Source: CAVVAH01 sp963746175
GTDB lineage: Bacteria > Actinomycetota > Actinomycetes > JACCUZ01
Reading direction: 5' to 3'
NCBI GenBank assembly: GCA_963746175.1
Contig: CAVVAH010000008.1
Location: 124,001 to 188,000, forward strand
DNA: 64,000 nucleotides
This document shows, piece after piece, positions 46,913-55,488 of this stretch (the first letter of the stretch is position 1; each line of letters opens with the position of its first letter). A program made the translations under genes and the position numbers. The notes beneath the pieces were generated by a model that saw only the letters and a program-made list of their open reading frames with translations, did not search any database and was not told the DNA's origin.

Positions 46913-47334
46913 CCCGCGCCGCCGACCGCCGGGTGCTGCAGACCCTGCTCGCCGCCGAGCACGCGGTGGTCTACGGCTACGGCGTCGCGGGCGCCCGCCT
47001 GCGGGGCGCGGCCCGGGACCGCGCCGACCGCGCCTGGACCGCCCACCGGGCGCGCCGCGACGACCTGGTCACGCGGATCGCCGATCTCGGCGGCTCCCCG
47101 GTGCCGCCCGGGGCGTCGTACGCGCTGCCCTTCCCGGTCCGCACCGCCGCGGACGCCCGGACCCTCGCGACCCTGCTCGAGGAGCGCCTCGCCGCGTCGT
47201 GGGCGGACGCGGTGGCCGGGCTGACCGGCGCCCTGCGGGCGTACGCCGTCGGCGGGCTGACCGACGCAGCGGTGGCCGCGGCCCGGTGGCGAGGGGGCAG
47301 CGTGCCGTTCCCCGGGATGCCGGAGCGGGGCTGA
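46909..47334 (+). CDS. ferritin-like DUF4439 protein
   Basis: A 141-residue helical protein. ADRRVLQTLLAAEHAVVYGYGVAGARLR near residues 5-32 carries the E-H-A-V-V-Y-G-Y-G motif of DUF4439, and a second long helix runs LATLLEERLAASWADAVAGLTGAL with conserved Glu residues; together these are ferritin-like. No signal peptide is present. The ATG at 46909 overlaps the lipoprotein stop, and the pair is usual in actinobacteria next to rimP. A metal site is plausible but not shown. Confidence 0.83.
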   Translation: MTRAADRRVLQTLLAAEHAVVYGYGVAGARLRGAARDRADRAWTAHRARRDDLVTRIADLGGSPVPPGASYALPFPVRTAADARTLATLLEERLAASWADAVAGLTGALRAYAVGGLTDAAVAAARWRGGSVPFPGMPERG

Positions 47335-47337
47335 GGC

Positions 47338-49884
47338 TCAGCGGAGGATGCGCAGCGGCCGGGCGCCCTCGCGCGGCCGGCTCTCGAGCCAGGCGGTGAA
47401 GTCGGCCGCCGGCAGCGGGCGGCTCATCCAGTACCCCTGCGCGGAGTCGCAGCCGAGCTGGTGCAGCCGGTGCCAGGTGGCCTCGTCCTCGACACCCTCC
47501 GCGACGACCTCGTGGCCGAGCCGGTGGCCGAGGTCGACGATCGCGCCCACGATGGCGAATGCCTCCGTGGCGTCCTGACCGGGGCGGAGGAAGGACTTGT
47601 CGATCTTGACTTCGGTCACCGGCAGCCGCTGGAGATACGCCAACGAGGAGTAGCCGGTGCCGAGGTCGTCGATGGACAGGCGGACGCCGAGGGACCGCAG
47701 CCGTTCGAGCGAGTCGATCGCCCGCTCGGGGTCGGACATGAGGCTCGACTCGGTGATCTCCAGGGTGACCGCCGACGCCGGCACCTCGACCGCGGCGAGC
47801 ACCCGCGCCACCTCGTCGACGAACGCCGGGTCGACAAGGCTTCGCGGCGAGATGTTCACCGCGACGCCCAACGGCCGGCCGGCGCGCCGCCAGCCCTCGC
47901 AGGCCGCCAGTGCCTGACGGAGGACGGCGAAGGTGAGCGGACCGATGAGACCGCTGTGCTCGGCGACCGGGATGAACTCGTCGGGCTGGATGAGACCGCG
48001 GGTCGGGTGCATCCAGCGCACCAACGCCTCCGCGCCGACCACCTCGCCGTCGGACAGCCGTAGCTGGGGCTGGTAGTGGACCGCCAGGTCGCCGCCGACG
48101 ATGGCGTCCTTGAGGTCGGTGAGCAGCGTGAGCCTCGACGGCCCACCGACCTCGAGCTCCTGGCGGTAGGACTCCACACCGGTGCGACGGGACTTGGCCG
48201 CGTGCATCGCGATGTCCGCGTGCCGGAGCAGGTGGGTCGGGTCGCCCCCGGCTGCGGTGGTGGCGACCCCCATGCTGGCCTCGACCGTGACCTGCAGCGC
48301 GTCGAGCTGGTACGGCCGGGCGAAGGCGTGCCGCACCAGGGCGACCACCGACGCCGTGGTCGGGTCGTCGCCTCGCGGTATCAGGACGGCGAACTCGTCC
48401 ACCGCGAGCCGCGCGACCAGGGCGTCGGCCGGCACGCTGGCGTCCAGGCGCTCGGCGACCATGCGCAGCAGCGCGTCACCGGTCGGGTGACCGAGCGTGT
48501 CGTTGATGTCCTTGAACCTGTCGAGGTCCAGCAGGATCGCGGTCGCCGCACTCCCCTGCCCGGACACCGCGAGCACCCGCTCCTCGAGGCAGCGCCGGTT
48601 CGGCAGGCCGGTCAGCTCGTCGACCAGGGACCGCCGCAGCTGCTCCTCCGCGTGCTCCCGGATCGCGTCGGCGCGGCGGGCGTTCCTCAGCGCGACACTG
48701 AGGTGGTTGCCGACGGCCACGAGCTCGCGCAGATCGCTGCCGCCGAAGGTCTCGACGTCGCCGAGCCGGTCGCCGACGAGCAGCGTTCCGATCGGCTCGC
48801 CGTCGCCCTGCAGGGGCATGACCATCGCGTCCCGCAGGCCGGCCCGCCGCAGCGCAGCGGCGAGCGCCCGGTCCTTGGTCGAGCGTCGCGCGAGGGTCGG
48901 CCCCGCGGTGGCCCACGCCGACAGCTCGTGGGCGAGCCCCGACCCCGGAGCCTCCTCGGCGGCACCGCCGAAGCGGGCCGTCCACCGATGGTCGTCGCCC
49001 GCGAAGTCCGCCGTGAGCGTCAGCTCGGCCACCTCGGCCTTGAGGGCCGTCGTCATCCAGGTGAGCGCGGTGCGCGTCGCGGACTCGACGTCGACCTCGG
49101 CGCCCACCTGACCCGTGAAGAGGCTCAGCTCCTCGAGGCTGTCCGTGCGCCGCCGCAACCGGTTGTGCGACCGCTGCGCGAAACCCAGCAGCGCGACCAG
49201 CACGCCGACGGTCCACAGCGCGCGCCAGTCGACCGTGACCACGTAGACGATGACCAGCGCGGCGCTCGCATTGACCAGCGCGACGAGCGGGTTGGCCTCG
49301 GACAGCACCTCCCGTGGCGCGAACCGGCTGCTGGAGTCGGCGGCGATGGCGAGGCCGATGAGCGCCGTGCCGGCCAGGTCCGTCGCCACGGTCACCGCGG
49401 CCGCGGCGAGCCAGGTGGTCGGTCCCAGCTCGTGGTCCCCCGCCTGCACGCCGTGCCACACGAGCAGGGCGATCGACGCCTCGACGCTGTACCAGGAGAC
49501 GTTGAAGACGAGCTTGTGGTGGCTCCCGCGGTGCCGGACGGCGAGCGGGATGACGGCGCCGGCCAGCCGGGCCACGAGAAGGGGCACGGGCGCGAGGACG
49601 AAGAGCCCGACGACCAGCGGGACGTCGCTGAGCGAGAGCGTCCAGCTGTTGCGTCCCGCCGGGACGTGCACGACCGCGAGCTCGGACATCGCGAAGGCTG
49701 CTGCGAGCACGAGGAGCACGACGAGTGTCGGGACCCCGACCGACGGCAGCGCAGCGGACGACGCCGACGCCACCGCGACGGCCACCACCGGCAGGGCGAT
49801 ACCGGCCCCAGCCATGGCGAGGAGCAGCGCCCGGAGTCTGCCTCCGGACCGCTGCTCCGCCGCCTCGTCGAGCGCGTCGCTCAT
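47338..49884 (-). CDS. membrane GAF-GGDEF-EAL protein, likely c-di-GMP phosphodiesterase
   Basis: An 848-residue protein. Residues 1-225 form about seven membrane helices (from LRALLLAMAGAGIALPVVAVAVA to ALWTVGVLVALLGFA). A GAF-like domain (about 240-385) follows, then GGDEF (about 395-560) whose active motif reads A-V-D-E-F (RLAVDEFAVLIP, near residue 493) in place of G-G-D-E-F, so cyclase activity is doubtful. The EAL domain (about 570-835) is intact: GAEALVRW near 620, EITESSLM, DDLGTGYSSL, KIDKSF and AEGVED. The best call is therefore a c-di-GMP phosphodiesterase that may bind GTP through its GGDEF half. The ATG at 49884 starts one base after the subtilase stop. Confidence 0.88.
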   Translation of the reverse strand: MSDALDEAAEQRSGGRLRALLLAMAGAGIALPVVAVAVASASSAALPSVGVPTLVVLLVLAAAFAMSELAVVHVPAGRNSWTLSLSDVPLVVGLFVLAPVPLLVARLAGAVIPLAVRHRGSHHKLVFNVSWYSVEASIALLVWHGVQAGDHELGPTTWLAAAAVTVATDLAGTALIGLAIAADSSSRFAPREVLSEANPLVALVNASAALVIVYVVTVDWRALWTVGVLVALLGFAQRSHNRLRRRTDSLEELSLFTGQVGAEVDVESATRTALTWMTTALKAEVAELTLTADFAGDDHRWTARFGGAAEEAPGSGLAHELSAWATAGPTLARRSTKDRALAAALRRAGLRDAMVMPLQGDGEPIGTLLVGDRLGDVETFGGSDLRELVAVGNHLSVALRNARRADAIREHAEEQLRRSLVDELTGLPNRRCLEERVLAVSGQGSAATAILLDLDRFKDINDTLGHPTGDALLRMVAERLDASVPADALVARLAVDEFAVLIPRGDDPTTASVVALVRHAFARPYQLDALQVTVEASMGVATTAAGGDPTHLLRHADIAMHAAKSRRTGVESYRQELEVGGPSRLTLLTDLKDAIVGGDLAVHYQPQLRLSDGEVVGAEALVRWMHPTRGLIQPDEFIPVAEHSGLIGPLTFAVLRQALAACEGWRRAGRPLGVAVNISPRSLVDPAFVDEVARVLAAVEVPASAVTLEITESSLMSDPERAIDSLERLRSLGVRLSIDDLGTGYSSLAYLQRLPVTEVKIDKSFLRPGQDATEAFAIVGAIVDLGHRLGHEVVAEGVEDEATWHRLHQLGCDSAQGYWMSRPLPAADFTAWLESRPREGARPLRILR

Positions 49885-49885
49885 G

Positions 49886-51463
49886 TCATGACCAGGACGT
49901 TCCCGACCACGACTTGCCGGTCCACGCCGAGCCGGACCACGACTTGCCCGACCAGGCGTCGCCGGACCACGACTTGCCCGACCACGACTTGCCCGACCAG
50001 GCGTCGCCGGACCACGACTTGCCCGACCACGACTTGCCCGACCACGACTTGCCCGACCACGCGGCCTCGCACCAGCAGGCCCCGGTGAGCTCCCCGCCGG
50101 CCCAGGTCCCGCCGTTCCAGGCCGTGAAGGCAGCGCTGGCGGGGGCCCAGCGCCGTGCGTCGAAGGGACCCAGGACCTGCTGCTCGCCGGTGAGCTCCAC
50201 GCCCTCGTCGGCCACGTGCTGGGTACCACGGGCGCTCTCCAGCGAGCCGAGGCCGCTCGAGCGGGTCCAGCTCTGCGTCGTGCGTGCGGCCGCGGCCTGG
50301 AAGGCGCGGTAGACGTCCAGCTCGCCCGCGCCGCGGCCGGCTGCATCGGCGGCCGGCATCGACTCGGCCGACTGGCGAAGGAGGGCCTTCACCTGGTCGG
50401 GAGTGAGGTCCGGGCGACTGTCCAGGAGCAGCGCGACCGCCCCGGACACCACGGCGGCGGCCTGGGACGAGCCGCTGCCCTTGAAGAAGCGGGTGCCGAC
50501 GCGTGCGCTCGGGTACGCCGTGTCCAGGTAGCCGCCGGGGTCGCGCAGCGACGCGATCGACCGGCCGGGCGCCACCAGGTCGACCCGCCGGCTCGCGTTG
50601 CCGCGGCTGCTGAAGTCGGGTACGAGGTCGTCGGAAGCGGCGATCGATCCGCGGGTGTCCGAAGCGCCGACGGCGAGCACGAACGGGTCGTACGCCGGGT
50701 TGTTGAGGCTCGGCTGCTCCGCGCCCGCGTTGCCGCCGGCGACCACGACGACGATGCCGGCCCGCCAGGCGTTCTCGACGGCGTGCGTGAGCGGGTCCAG
50801 CCGGTAGTCCTGGGTCCCGTCGGTTCCGTAGCTCAGGTTGAGGACGCGCACCGGGTTGCGCGGGTCGTCGTTGCGGTGCTGCACGACCCAGTCGATCGCT
50901 GCGACGACCTGCGAGACGTCGACGGCCCCGTCGGCGCTGGCCACCTTGACGCTGGTGAGCCGCGCACCGGGGGCGATGCCCTGGAAGCGGGCGCCGCCGA
51001 GCAGGGTGCGCGGGTCGTTGCCCGCGATGATCCCGGCCATGTGCGTGCCGTGGCCGAACGTGTCCAGGTAGCGGTTGTCGGACTGGCTCTCGAAGGACAG
51101 GTCCGGTCCGTTGACGACGTTGCCGGATGTCAGGCCCTTGACGGGCGCCACGCCGGTGTCGATCAGTGCGACGCCGACGCCGCGTCCGTCGTAGCCGCGC
51201 TGGTACATCGAGGTGGCACCGATGACGGTGGCCACGTGGTCGAGGTCCGTCTGGCCGTCCTCGACGATCCAGCCGGTGGGGCCGAGGAGGCTGGCGACGG
51301 TGCCGGACAGCAGCTGGGTCGTTCCGGAGACCACCCCCACCACGGTTCCGAGCAGCCCGTCGATGAGCCCGGCGTGCGCGGTGGTGGGGGGACCGGCCAG
51401 CGTGAGGGCCAGCGCCGCCGCGGCCGCGACCGACGCGGACCGCGTCCGACGGAACCTCGACAT
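49886..51463 (-). CDS. secreted S8 subtilisin-like serine protease with WSG-repeat tail
   Basis: A 525-residue protease. A signal peptide (about 1-31, VAAAAALALTLAGPPTTAHA) is followed by a prodomain-like part and the catalytic domain: D102 (ALIDTGVAP), H138 (TFGHGTHMAG), oxyanion N245 (VAGGNAG) and S333 (GSGSSQAAAVVSG, where the family usually has GTS). The C-terminal 57 residues are eleven W-S-G-x-x units. The ATG at 51463 has GGGAGGTCAGG upstream; the longer frame to 51520 lacks a signal at the right place. The next gene (EAL protein) begins one base after its stop, so the two are probably cotranscribed. Confidence 0.92.
   Translation of the reverse strand: MSRFRRTRSASVAAAAALALTLAGPPTTAHAGLIDGLLGTVVGVVSGTTQLLSGTVASLLGPTGWIVEDGQTDLDHVATVIGATSMYQRGYDGRGVGVALIDTGVAPVKGLTSGNVVNGPDLSFESQSDNRYLDTFGHGTHMAGIIAGNDPRTLLGGARFQGIAPGARLTSVKVASADGAVDVSQVVAAIDWVVQHRNDDPRNPVRVLNLSYGTDGTQDYRLDPLTHAVENAWRAGIVVVVAGGNAGAEQPSLNNPAYDPFVLAVGASDTRGSIAASDDLVPDFSSRGNASRRVDLVAPGRSIASLRDPGGYLDTAYPSARVGTRFFKGSGSSQAAAVVSGAVALLLDSRPDLTPDQVKALLRQSAESMPAADAAGRGAGELDVYRAFQAAAARTTQSWTRSSGLGSLESARGTQHVADEGVELTGEQQVLGPFDARRWAPASAAFTAWNGGTWAGGELTGACWCEAAWSGKSWSGKSWSGKSWSGDAWSGKSWSGKSWSGDAWSGKSWSGSAWTGKSWSGTSWS
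49889..50059 (-). repeat. 15-bp tandem repeats encoding W-S-G-K-S units
   Basis: Eleven tandem 15-base units (with a partial twelfth, W-S, at the 3' end) encode pentapeptides W-S-G-K-S, W-S-G-D-A, W-S-G-S-A, W-T-G-K-S and W-S-G-T-S. On the plus strand the recurring strings are gaccacgacttgcc and gaccaggcgtcgcc. Units W-S-G-K-S x2 then W-S-G-D-A recur as a block, so expansion in larger steps is likely. Confidence 0.9.
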
Positions 51464-51516
51464 CCTGACCTCCCGATCGCGGACCCGGGGAAGGCGGGTC
51501 CTGCACTGCCATCGGG

Positions 51517-52211
51517 TCAAGAATGGGTAATGTTACGTTCAGTGGCAAGCCAACTACGGCAAGTTACGCCGTCCGGGTGACCCTTCCAGGGCGCAAGCGA
51601 CTCGACCACTCCGTCGACGTCGAACCACAGCCACTCCACGACGCAGCGCGCGAACACCCACAGCCGAAGGCGCTCCCGGTCGACGCCGCAGAGGTCCGCC
51701 ATCCGCGCGACCAGCCCGGGCGGGTCGGCCCGCGGCCGGAACGGATGAGCCGGCGGCGGCTGCACCCACAGCCGCTGCAGCAGGCCGGCCACCACCTCGT
51801 CCTGCTCCTCCTCCGGCCGACCCGACAGGTCACGACCCTCGACTCACGACCCTCGACGCCGCGCTCCAGCAGCAGGGACGTCGTCGACCCGACCTTCTCG
51901 CCGCGGTGCACCCGCACCGTGCCGGCGCCGTCCCAGACCCGGAGGCCCTCGAGCTCGTGCTCGCTCTCGCCCCGCGCCCACCCCACCTTGAGGACGAGGT
52001 CCTCACCCGCGGCCGTGCGCGCCGGTGCGACCCACGAGCACATGCCGCCGGGCTGGAACGGTGACCCGAGGGTCAGACCCCACCGACGGGCCACGTCCGG
52101 CACCAGCTCGGGAAGCGCCGCTGCCCACTCGCGCCGGTCGTCGGCCTCGTCCACCGCGAGCGACTCGACCAGCCGCTGCGGCATCTCGAGCGGTTCCCGA
52201 CGAGCGGTCAC
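51517..52211 (-). pseudogene. broken aminoglycoside (streptomycin 6-kinase-like) phosphotransferase
   Basis: The first 120 residues (GTG at 52211) read as the N-lobe of an APH/streptomycin 6-kinase: WGLTLGSPFQPGGMCSWVAPA, then LVLKVGWARGESEHELEGLRVWDGAGTVRV and LLLERGVEG. The frame then breaks. A second frame continues with GRPEEEQDEVVAGLLQRLW and later ADPPGLVARMADLCGVDRERLRLWVFARCVVEW, the C-terminal end of the same family, to the stop at 51517. The break coincides with an exact 14-base duplication at 51830-51857; removing one copy restores one frame. Even so the product would be about 226 residues, whereas the family is nearer 300. The H-x-D-x-x-x-x-N catalytic loop that should stand between HPFRP and ADP is missing. 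No activity is expected. Confidence 0.85.
51830..51857. repeat. 14-bp tandem duplication that causes the frameshift
   Basis: TCACGACCCTCGAC stands at 51830-51843 and is repeated exactly at 51844-51857 inside the phosphotransferase-like pseudogene. Fourteen bases is not a multiple of three, so one copy puts the downstream half out of frame. With one copy the reading becomes G-V-E-G-R-D-L-S-G-R-P-E. Confidence 0.95.
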
Positions 52212-52247
52212 GGGTCGATCATGCCTCGACCCGTGCCCGCCCCCGGC

Positions 52248-54281
52248 TCAGCGCCGGACGATCGTGAACCCGCCGGCGGCGACGAGCACAGGAACGGCGC
52301 CGGCCGCCTTGGAGGTGCTGCGGGCCACGAGCCCGCCGAGGCCGTCGTAGACCTCGACCGTCGCGGGACCGCTGCCGGGCACCGACACCGTCGTGTGCCG
52401 GTCCGTCGACGCGGCACTGCGCAGCAGCGCCGTGCCGTGGCCGTCGCCCCCGAGGACGAGGCGGGAGACGAGCGGCTCCACCATCAGCGCGTCCAGCCGC
52501 GTCTCGTCAGCACCGGAGGCGGTGGTGCTCGCCCGCACGGAGGTCTGGCCGGGAGGCAGCGTCACGGGCAGCGTGACCGGGAGCAGCGCGCCGAAGGCAG
52601 GTGAGACGCCCTGCGGGCCGATGTCGCCGGACCGCACCCGGCCGAGCACCGTGTCGCCGGCGGTGAACGTGGTCACCGCTGTGCTGCCCTGCTGCAGGTC
52701 GACCACCGGCATCACGAGTCGCGGCTCGCCCTTGCCGACGGCCAGCGTGAGGCCGGCGCCGTCGGGCATCCCGACGTAGCCGAGACCTCCGAAGAGGGAC
52801 TCGCCGGTCCAGTTGTCGGCCAGGTCGACCACGTGGGCACCGCCGGTGCGGCTGCCGTCCTCGGCCTGCACCGTGCGGGTGCCGACCCGCTCGCGGACCA
52901 TCGCGGTGCGTGCCAGCTCGGCCACCGCCGGGTGCGCGTCGAGAGCGAGCATCGACAGCAAGCCGTGGATGGTCGACTCGGCTCCGCCGTTGCGGTTCAC
53001 GGTGCCGTCGCCCGCGATGCCGTCGATGGTCCGCCCGGTCGCGGGGTCGTAGGCCGGCTGACCGGACGCGTTGGCACCGAAGTACCAGGCCGCCACCATG
53101 CCGGCCAACCGGTCGGCACCGGACGAGCCCGTCGCGTCCGCGGTGGCGAGCAGCGACTGCAGCCGCGAGTCGACGCCGTACGCGATCTGGGTGGTGTCCA
53201 GCCGCGTCGGGAGCCGGCCGTTGTCCGGCCCGCCGGAGGTCAGCAGCCACGGGTCGAAGGTGCCGGAGTCGCGCGCCGCGACCCGTGCGAACGAGGCGTC
53301 GTCGAGCGCCGTCGAGGCCCGGGCCAGTGCGGCCGGCATCTGAGACGCCCAGCCGTGCCAGTCGCTGCGCGACAGTCCCCACGGCAGCACGCCGCCGAAG
53401 GGCCAGCTGCGCGCGTCGCCGTCCGACATCTCCGCGATGCCCTCGGCCAGCTGGCGCAGCGCCGTGCTCGCCTTCTCCGGGCCACCCGCCTGGACGTACG
53501 CCGCCAGCCCGAGGGCCGCCTCGGCACTCGCGTCCGCGCCGTCGACCACCAGCCAGGCCGGGGTGCTGCGACCGTCCACGACCACGTGGTCGGGGTAGTG
53601 CACGAGCGTCTGCCGCTGCAGCGCCGCGACCGCCAGGTCGAGCCGGTCCGCGAGGAACGCCGCGAACGTGGGGTCGCTGCCGTCGCTGTGGAAGGCCGCG
53701 TAGCCCTCGCCGAGCGCCCAGATGGAGCGGGCCAGCCAGTAGGACTGCCCGCTGTCGGACGGGTCGGGCAGGTCGCCGGGGACGCTGGCGTGCAGGGTGC
53801 CGTCCGGCTGCATCCACAGCACGGAGTTGCCGGCGTTCGGGCCGGTCGCGGTCTGCAGGTAGGTGACACCGCGGAGCAGCTCGTAGGCCCGCTGCCGGCT
53901 CGTCGTGCTGCCGGTCTGCTGCCAGTGGCGCAGGTAGACGACCGCGGCGCGGGTGATGTCGTCCTGGTTGAAGGCGCCCTGGCCCCACGTGTTCGTGGCC
54001 GGGTCGAGCGTCCCGCCGCCGACGCGGTTGTAGGTGCCGTCGGGCTGTCGGTCGGCGTAGGTCCACAGCACGCCGATCGACGGCTCCTCCGCCAGCCGGT
54101 ACGTCGTGTGGCCGTCCTGTGCCGGGGGCGCGACGTCGGCCTGCAGGAAGTCGAGATGGGCCAGGTTCGTGAGCGGTGTCGCGGCGGTCGCCGGAGTCGC
54201 TGTCGGCAGCGCCACCACGAGGGCGGCAAGCATGGCCAGCACTGCGGCGACGACGGTGCTGCGGACGTGTCGTGCGGTCAT
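52248..54281 (-). CDS. large secreted protein, probably carbohydrate active
   Basis: A 677-residue protein with a clear signal peptide (1-34, VVAAVLAMLAALVVALPTATPATAA). Residues 40-480 look like an alpha/alpha toroid (repeated Trp/Tyr helices: QGAFNQDDITRAAVVYLRHWQ, YWLARSIWALGEGYAAF, FGGVLPWGLSRSDWHGWASQ, SMLALDAHPAVAELA). The C-terminal 180 residues are beta-rich (from TVQAEDGSRTGGAHVVDLADNW), like a carbohydrate-binding or sandwich domain. I do not recognise a family with certainty. It is the last gene, minus strand, of the LacI-binding protein operon, so degradation of the sugar polymer that the transporter serves is plausible. The ATG at 54281 has GGAGACCCTC upstream. Confidence 0.72.
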   Translation of the reverse strand: MTARHVRSTVVAAVLAMLAALVVALPTATPATAATPLTNLAHLDFLQADVAPPAQDGHTTYRLAEEPSIGVLWTYADRQPDGTYNRVGGGTLDPATNTWGQGAFNQDDITRAAVVYLRHWQQTGSTTSRQRAYELLRGVTYLQTATGPNAGNSVLWMQPDGTLHASVPGDLPDPSDSGQSYWLARSIWALGEGYAAFHSDGSDPTFAAFLADRLDLAVAALQRQTLVHYPDHVVVDGRSTPAWLVVDGADASAEAALGLAAYVQAGGPEKASTALRQLAEGIAEMSDGDARSWPFGGVLPWGLSRSDWHGWASQMPAALARASTALDDASFARVAARDSGTFDPWLLTSGGPDNGRLPTRLDTTQIAYGVDSRLQSLLATADATGSSGADRLAGMVAAWYFGANASGQPAYDPATGRTIDGIAGDGTVNRNGGAESTIHGLLSMLALDAHPAVAELARTAMVRERVGTRTVQAEDGSRTGGAHVVDLADNWTGESLFGGLGYVGMPDGAGLTLAVGKGEPRLVMPVVDLQQGSTAVTTFTAGDTVLGRVRSGDIGPQGVSPAFGALLPVTLPVTLPPGQTSVRASTTASGADETRLDALMVEPLVSRLVLGGDGHGTALLRSAASTDRHTTVSVPGSGPATVEVYDGLGGLVARSTSKAAGAVPVLVAAGGFTIVRR

Positions 54282-54303
54282 GAGGGTCTCCTGCTCGTGG
54301 TGG

Positions 54304-55488
54304 TCATGCGGCGTGGAGGTCGGGTCGGACGTGGCGGCCCTGGACGGCGGCGCGTGCGGCCGCGAGCGCCACGGCCAGCGCGGCGACCGCCTCGGGGCCA
54401 CCGGACCGCGGCACGGAGCCGCCGGCAGCGGCGACGAGGTCGGTGAGCGCGGCGCGCACGCTCTCGGCGTAGACGTGCGGCTTGGCGTCGTCTCCGCCGA
54501 GGACGAGGTGCAGCTCGACCCGGTGCGGCACGTGCAGGTCCCTGCCGCGCCCACGGGCGGCTGCCGGTGCCGCGTCCCGGTGCACGACGGCGGTGATCCC
54601 GGCGCCGGGGAGGAGCCGGTGGCCGGGGACGTCGAGCAGCTGCGCGGCGCGTTCCGGGAGCGACTGGGCCACGGCAGCGCCCGCGTCGTCGGTCCAGGCG
54701 TCGACGCGGGCCCGCAGCGGGATCCAGCCCTCGACGAGGGTCTGCGCGGTGCCGTGGTCGAGCCGCATCGTCTGGCGCTCGCACCTGCTGGCGTGGCTGA
54801 ATCCGTGGCTGTGGCTGGCGAGTGCGCCGCCGGGGTGCACCGCGGTGGCGCTCACCAGGTCGACGGTGCCGTCGGAGCGCGCGGCGGAGGCGGCCGACAC
54901 CACGGACGGCTCGGTGCCGAGCAGGAGGTGGGCGGCGTCGAAGAAGTGCACTCCGTGCTCGACGAAGATGCCGCCGCTCTGGGCCTGGTCCCAGAACCAG
55001 TGACCGGCCGGCAGGTCCTCGTCGCTCGCGTCGTTCTCGAAGGCGAACCGCTGCACCGGACCGAGCAGCTCGTCGCGCAGCACGACCAGGGCGGCCAGCA
55101 CCGGGTTGTAGCGCAGCACGTGGTCGACCACGAGTGCTCGTCCGGTCGCGGCCGCCAGCGCTGCGACGTCCCGCGCGCCGTCGAGGTCGGTCGCGAGCGG
55201 CTTCTCGCAGAACACGTGCCGGCCGGTGGACAGGGCCGCCCGCGCGACGGTCGCGTGCGTGGACGGCGGCGTCGCCACCGCGACCGCGTCGATGCTGCCG
55301 TCGTCGAGGAGGTCCTCCCAGCGCCGGGCTGCCGTCACGCCGTGCTCCGCGGCCAGCGCGTCGGCGCGGTCGCCGTCCGGATCCGCGACCGCCCGGAGCT
55401 CGAGGTCGGGTACGTCGGCCGCGGCCGCCGCGAGGAACGCGGCGAACCGGCCGGCTCCGACCAGCCCGAGGCCCAGCGTCCCGCTCAC
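54304..55488 (-). CDS. Gfo/Idh/MocA family oxidoreductase
   Basis: A 394-residue NAD(P)-dependent sugar dehydrogenase-like enzyme. The nucleotide-binding loop is GLGLVGAGRFAAFLAAA at the N-terminus, and the family C-E-K-P-L motif (VFCEKPLATD) is at about 96. The rest (GHWFWDQAQSGGIFVEHGVHFFDAAHLLLG) carries the H-x-x-D histidine pair typical of catalysis. Substrate unknown; likely the sugar or a derivative produced by the neighbouring GH130-type enzyme. The GTG at 55488 overlaps that gene's stop (GTGA). Confidence 0.88.
   Translation of the reverse strand: MSGTLGLGLVGAGRFAAFLAAAAADVPDLELRAVADPDGDRADALAAEHGVTAARRWEDLLDDGSIDAVAVATPPSTHATVARAALSTGRHVFCEKPLATDLDGARDVAALAAATGRALVVDHVLRYNPVLAALVVLRDELLGPVQRFAFENDASDEDLPAGHWFWDQAQSGGIFVEHGVHFFDAAHLLLGTEPSVVSAASAARSDGTVDLVSATAVHPGGALASHSHGFSHASRCERQTMRLDHGTAQTLVEGWIPLRARVDAWTDDAGAAVAQSLPERAAQLLDVPGHRLLPGAGITAVVHRDAAPAAARGRGRDLHVPHRVELHLVLGGDDAKPHVYAESVRAALTDLVAAAGGSVPRSGGPEAVAALAVALAAARAAVQGRHVRPDLHAA

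Noticed and set aside
49889..50059. CRISPR array
   Set aside because: The repeat is 15 bases, in frame, without spacers, and encodes W-S-G-x-x units of the protease.
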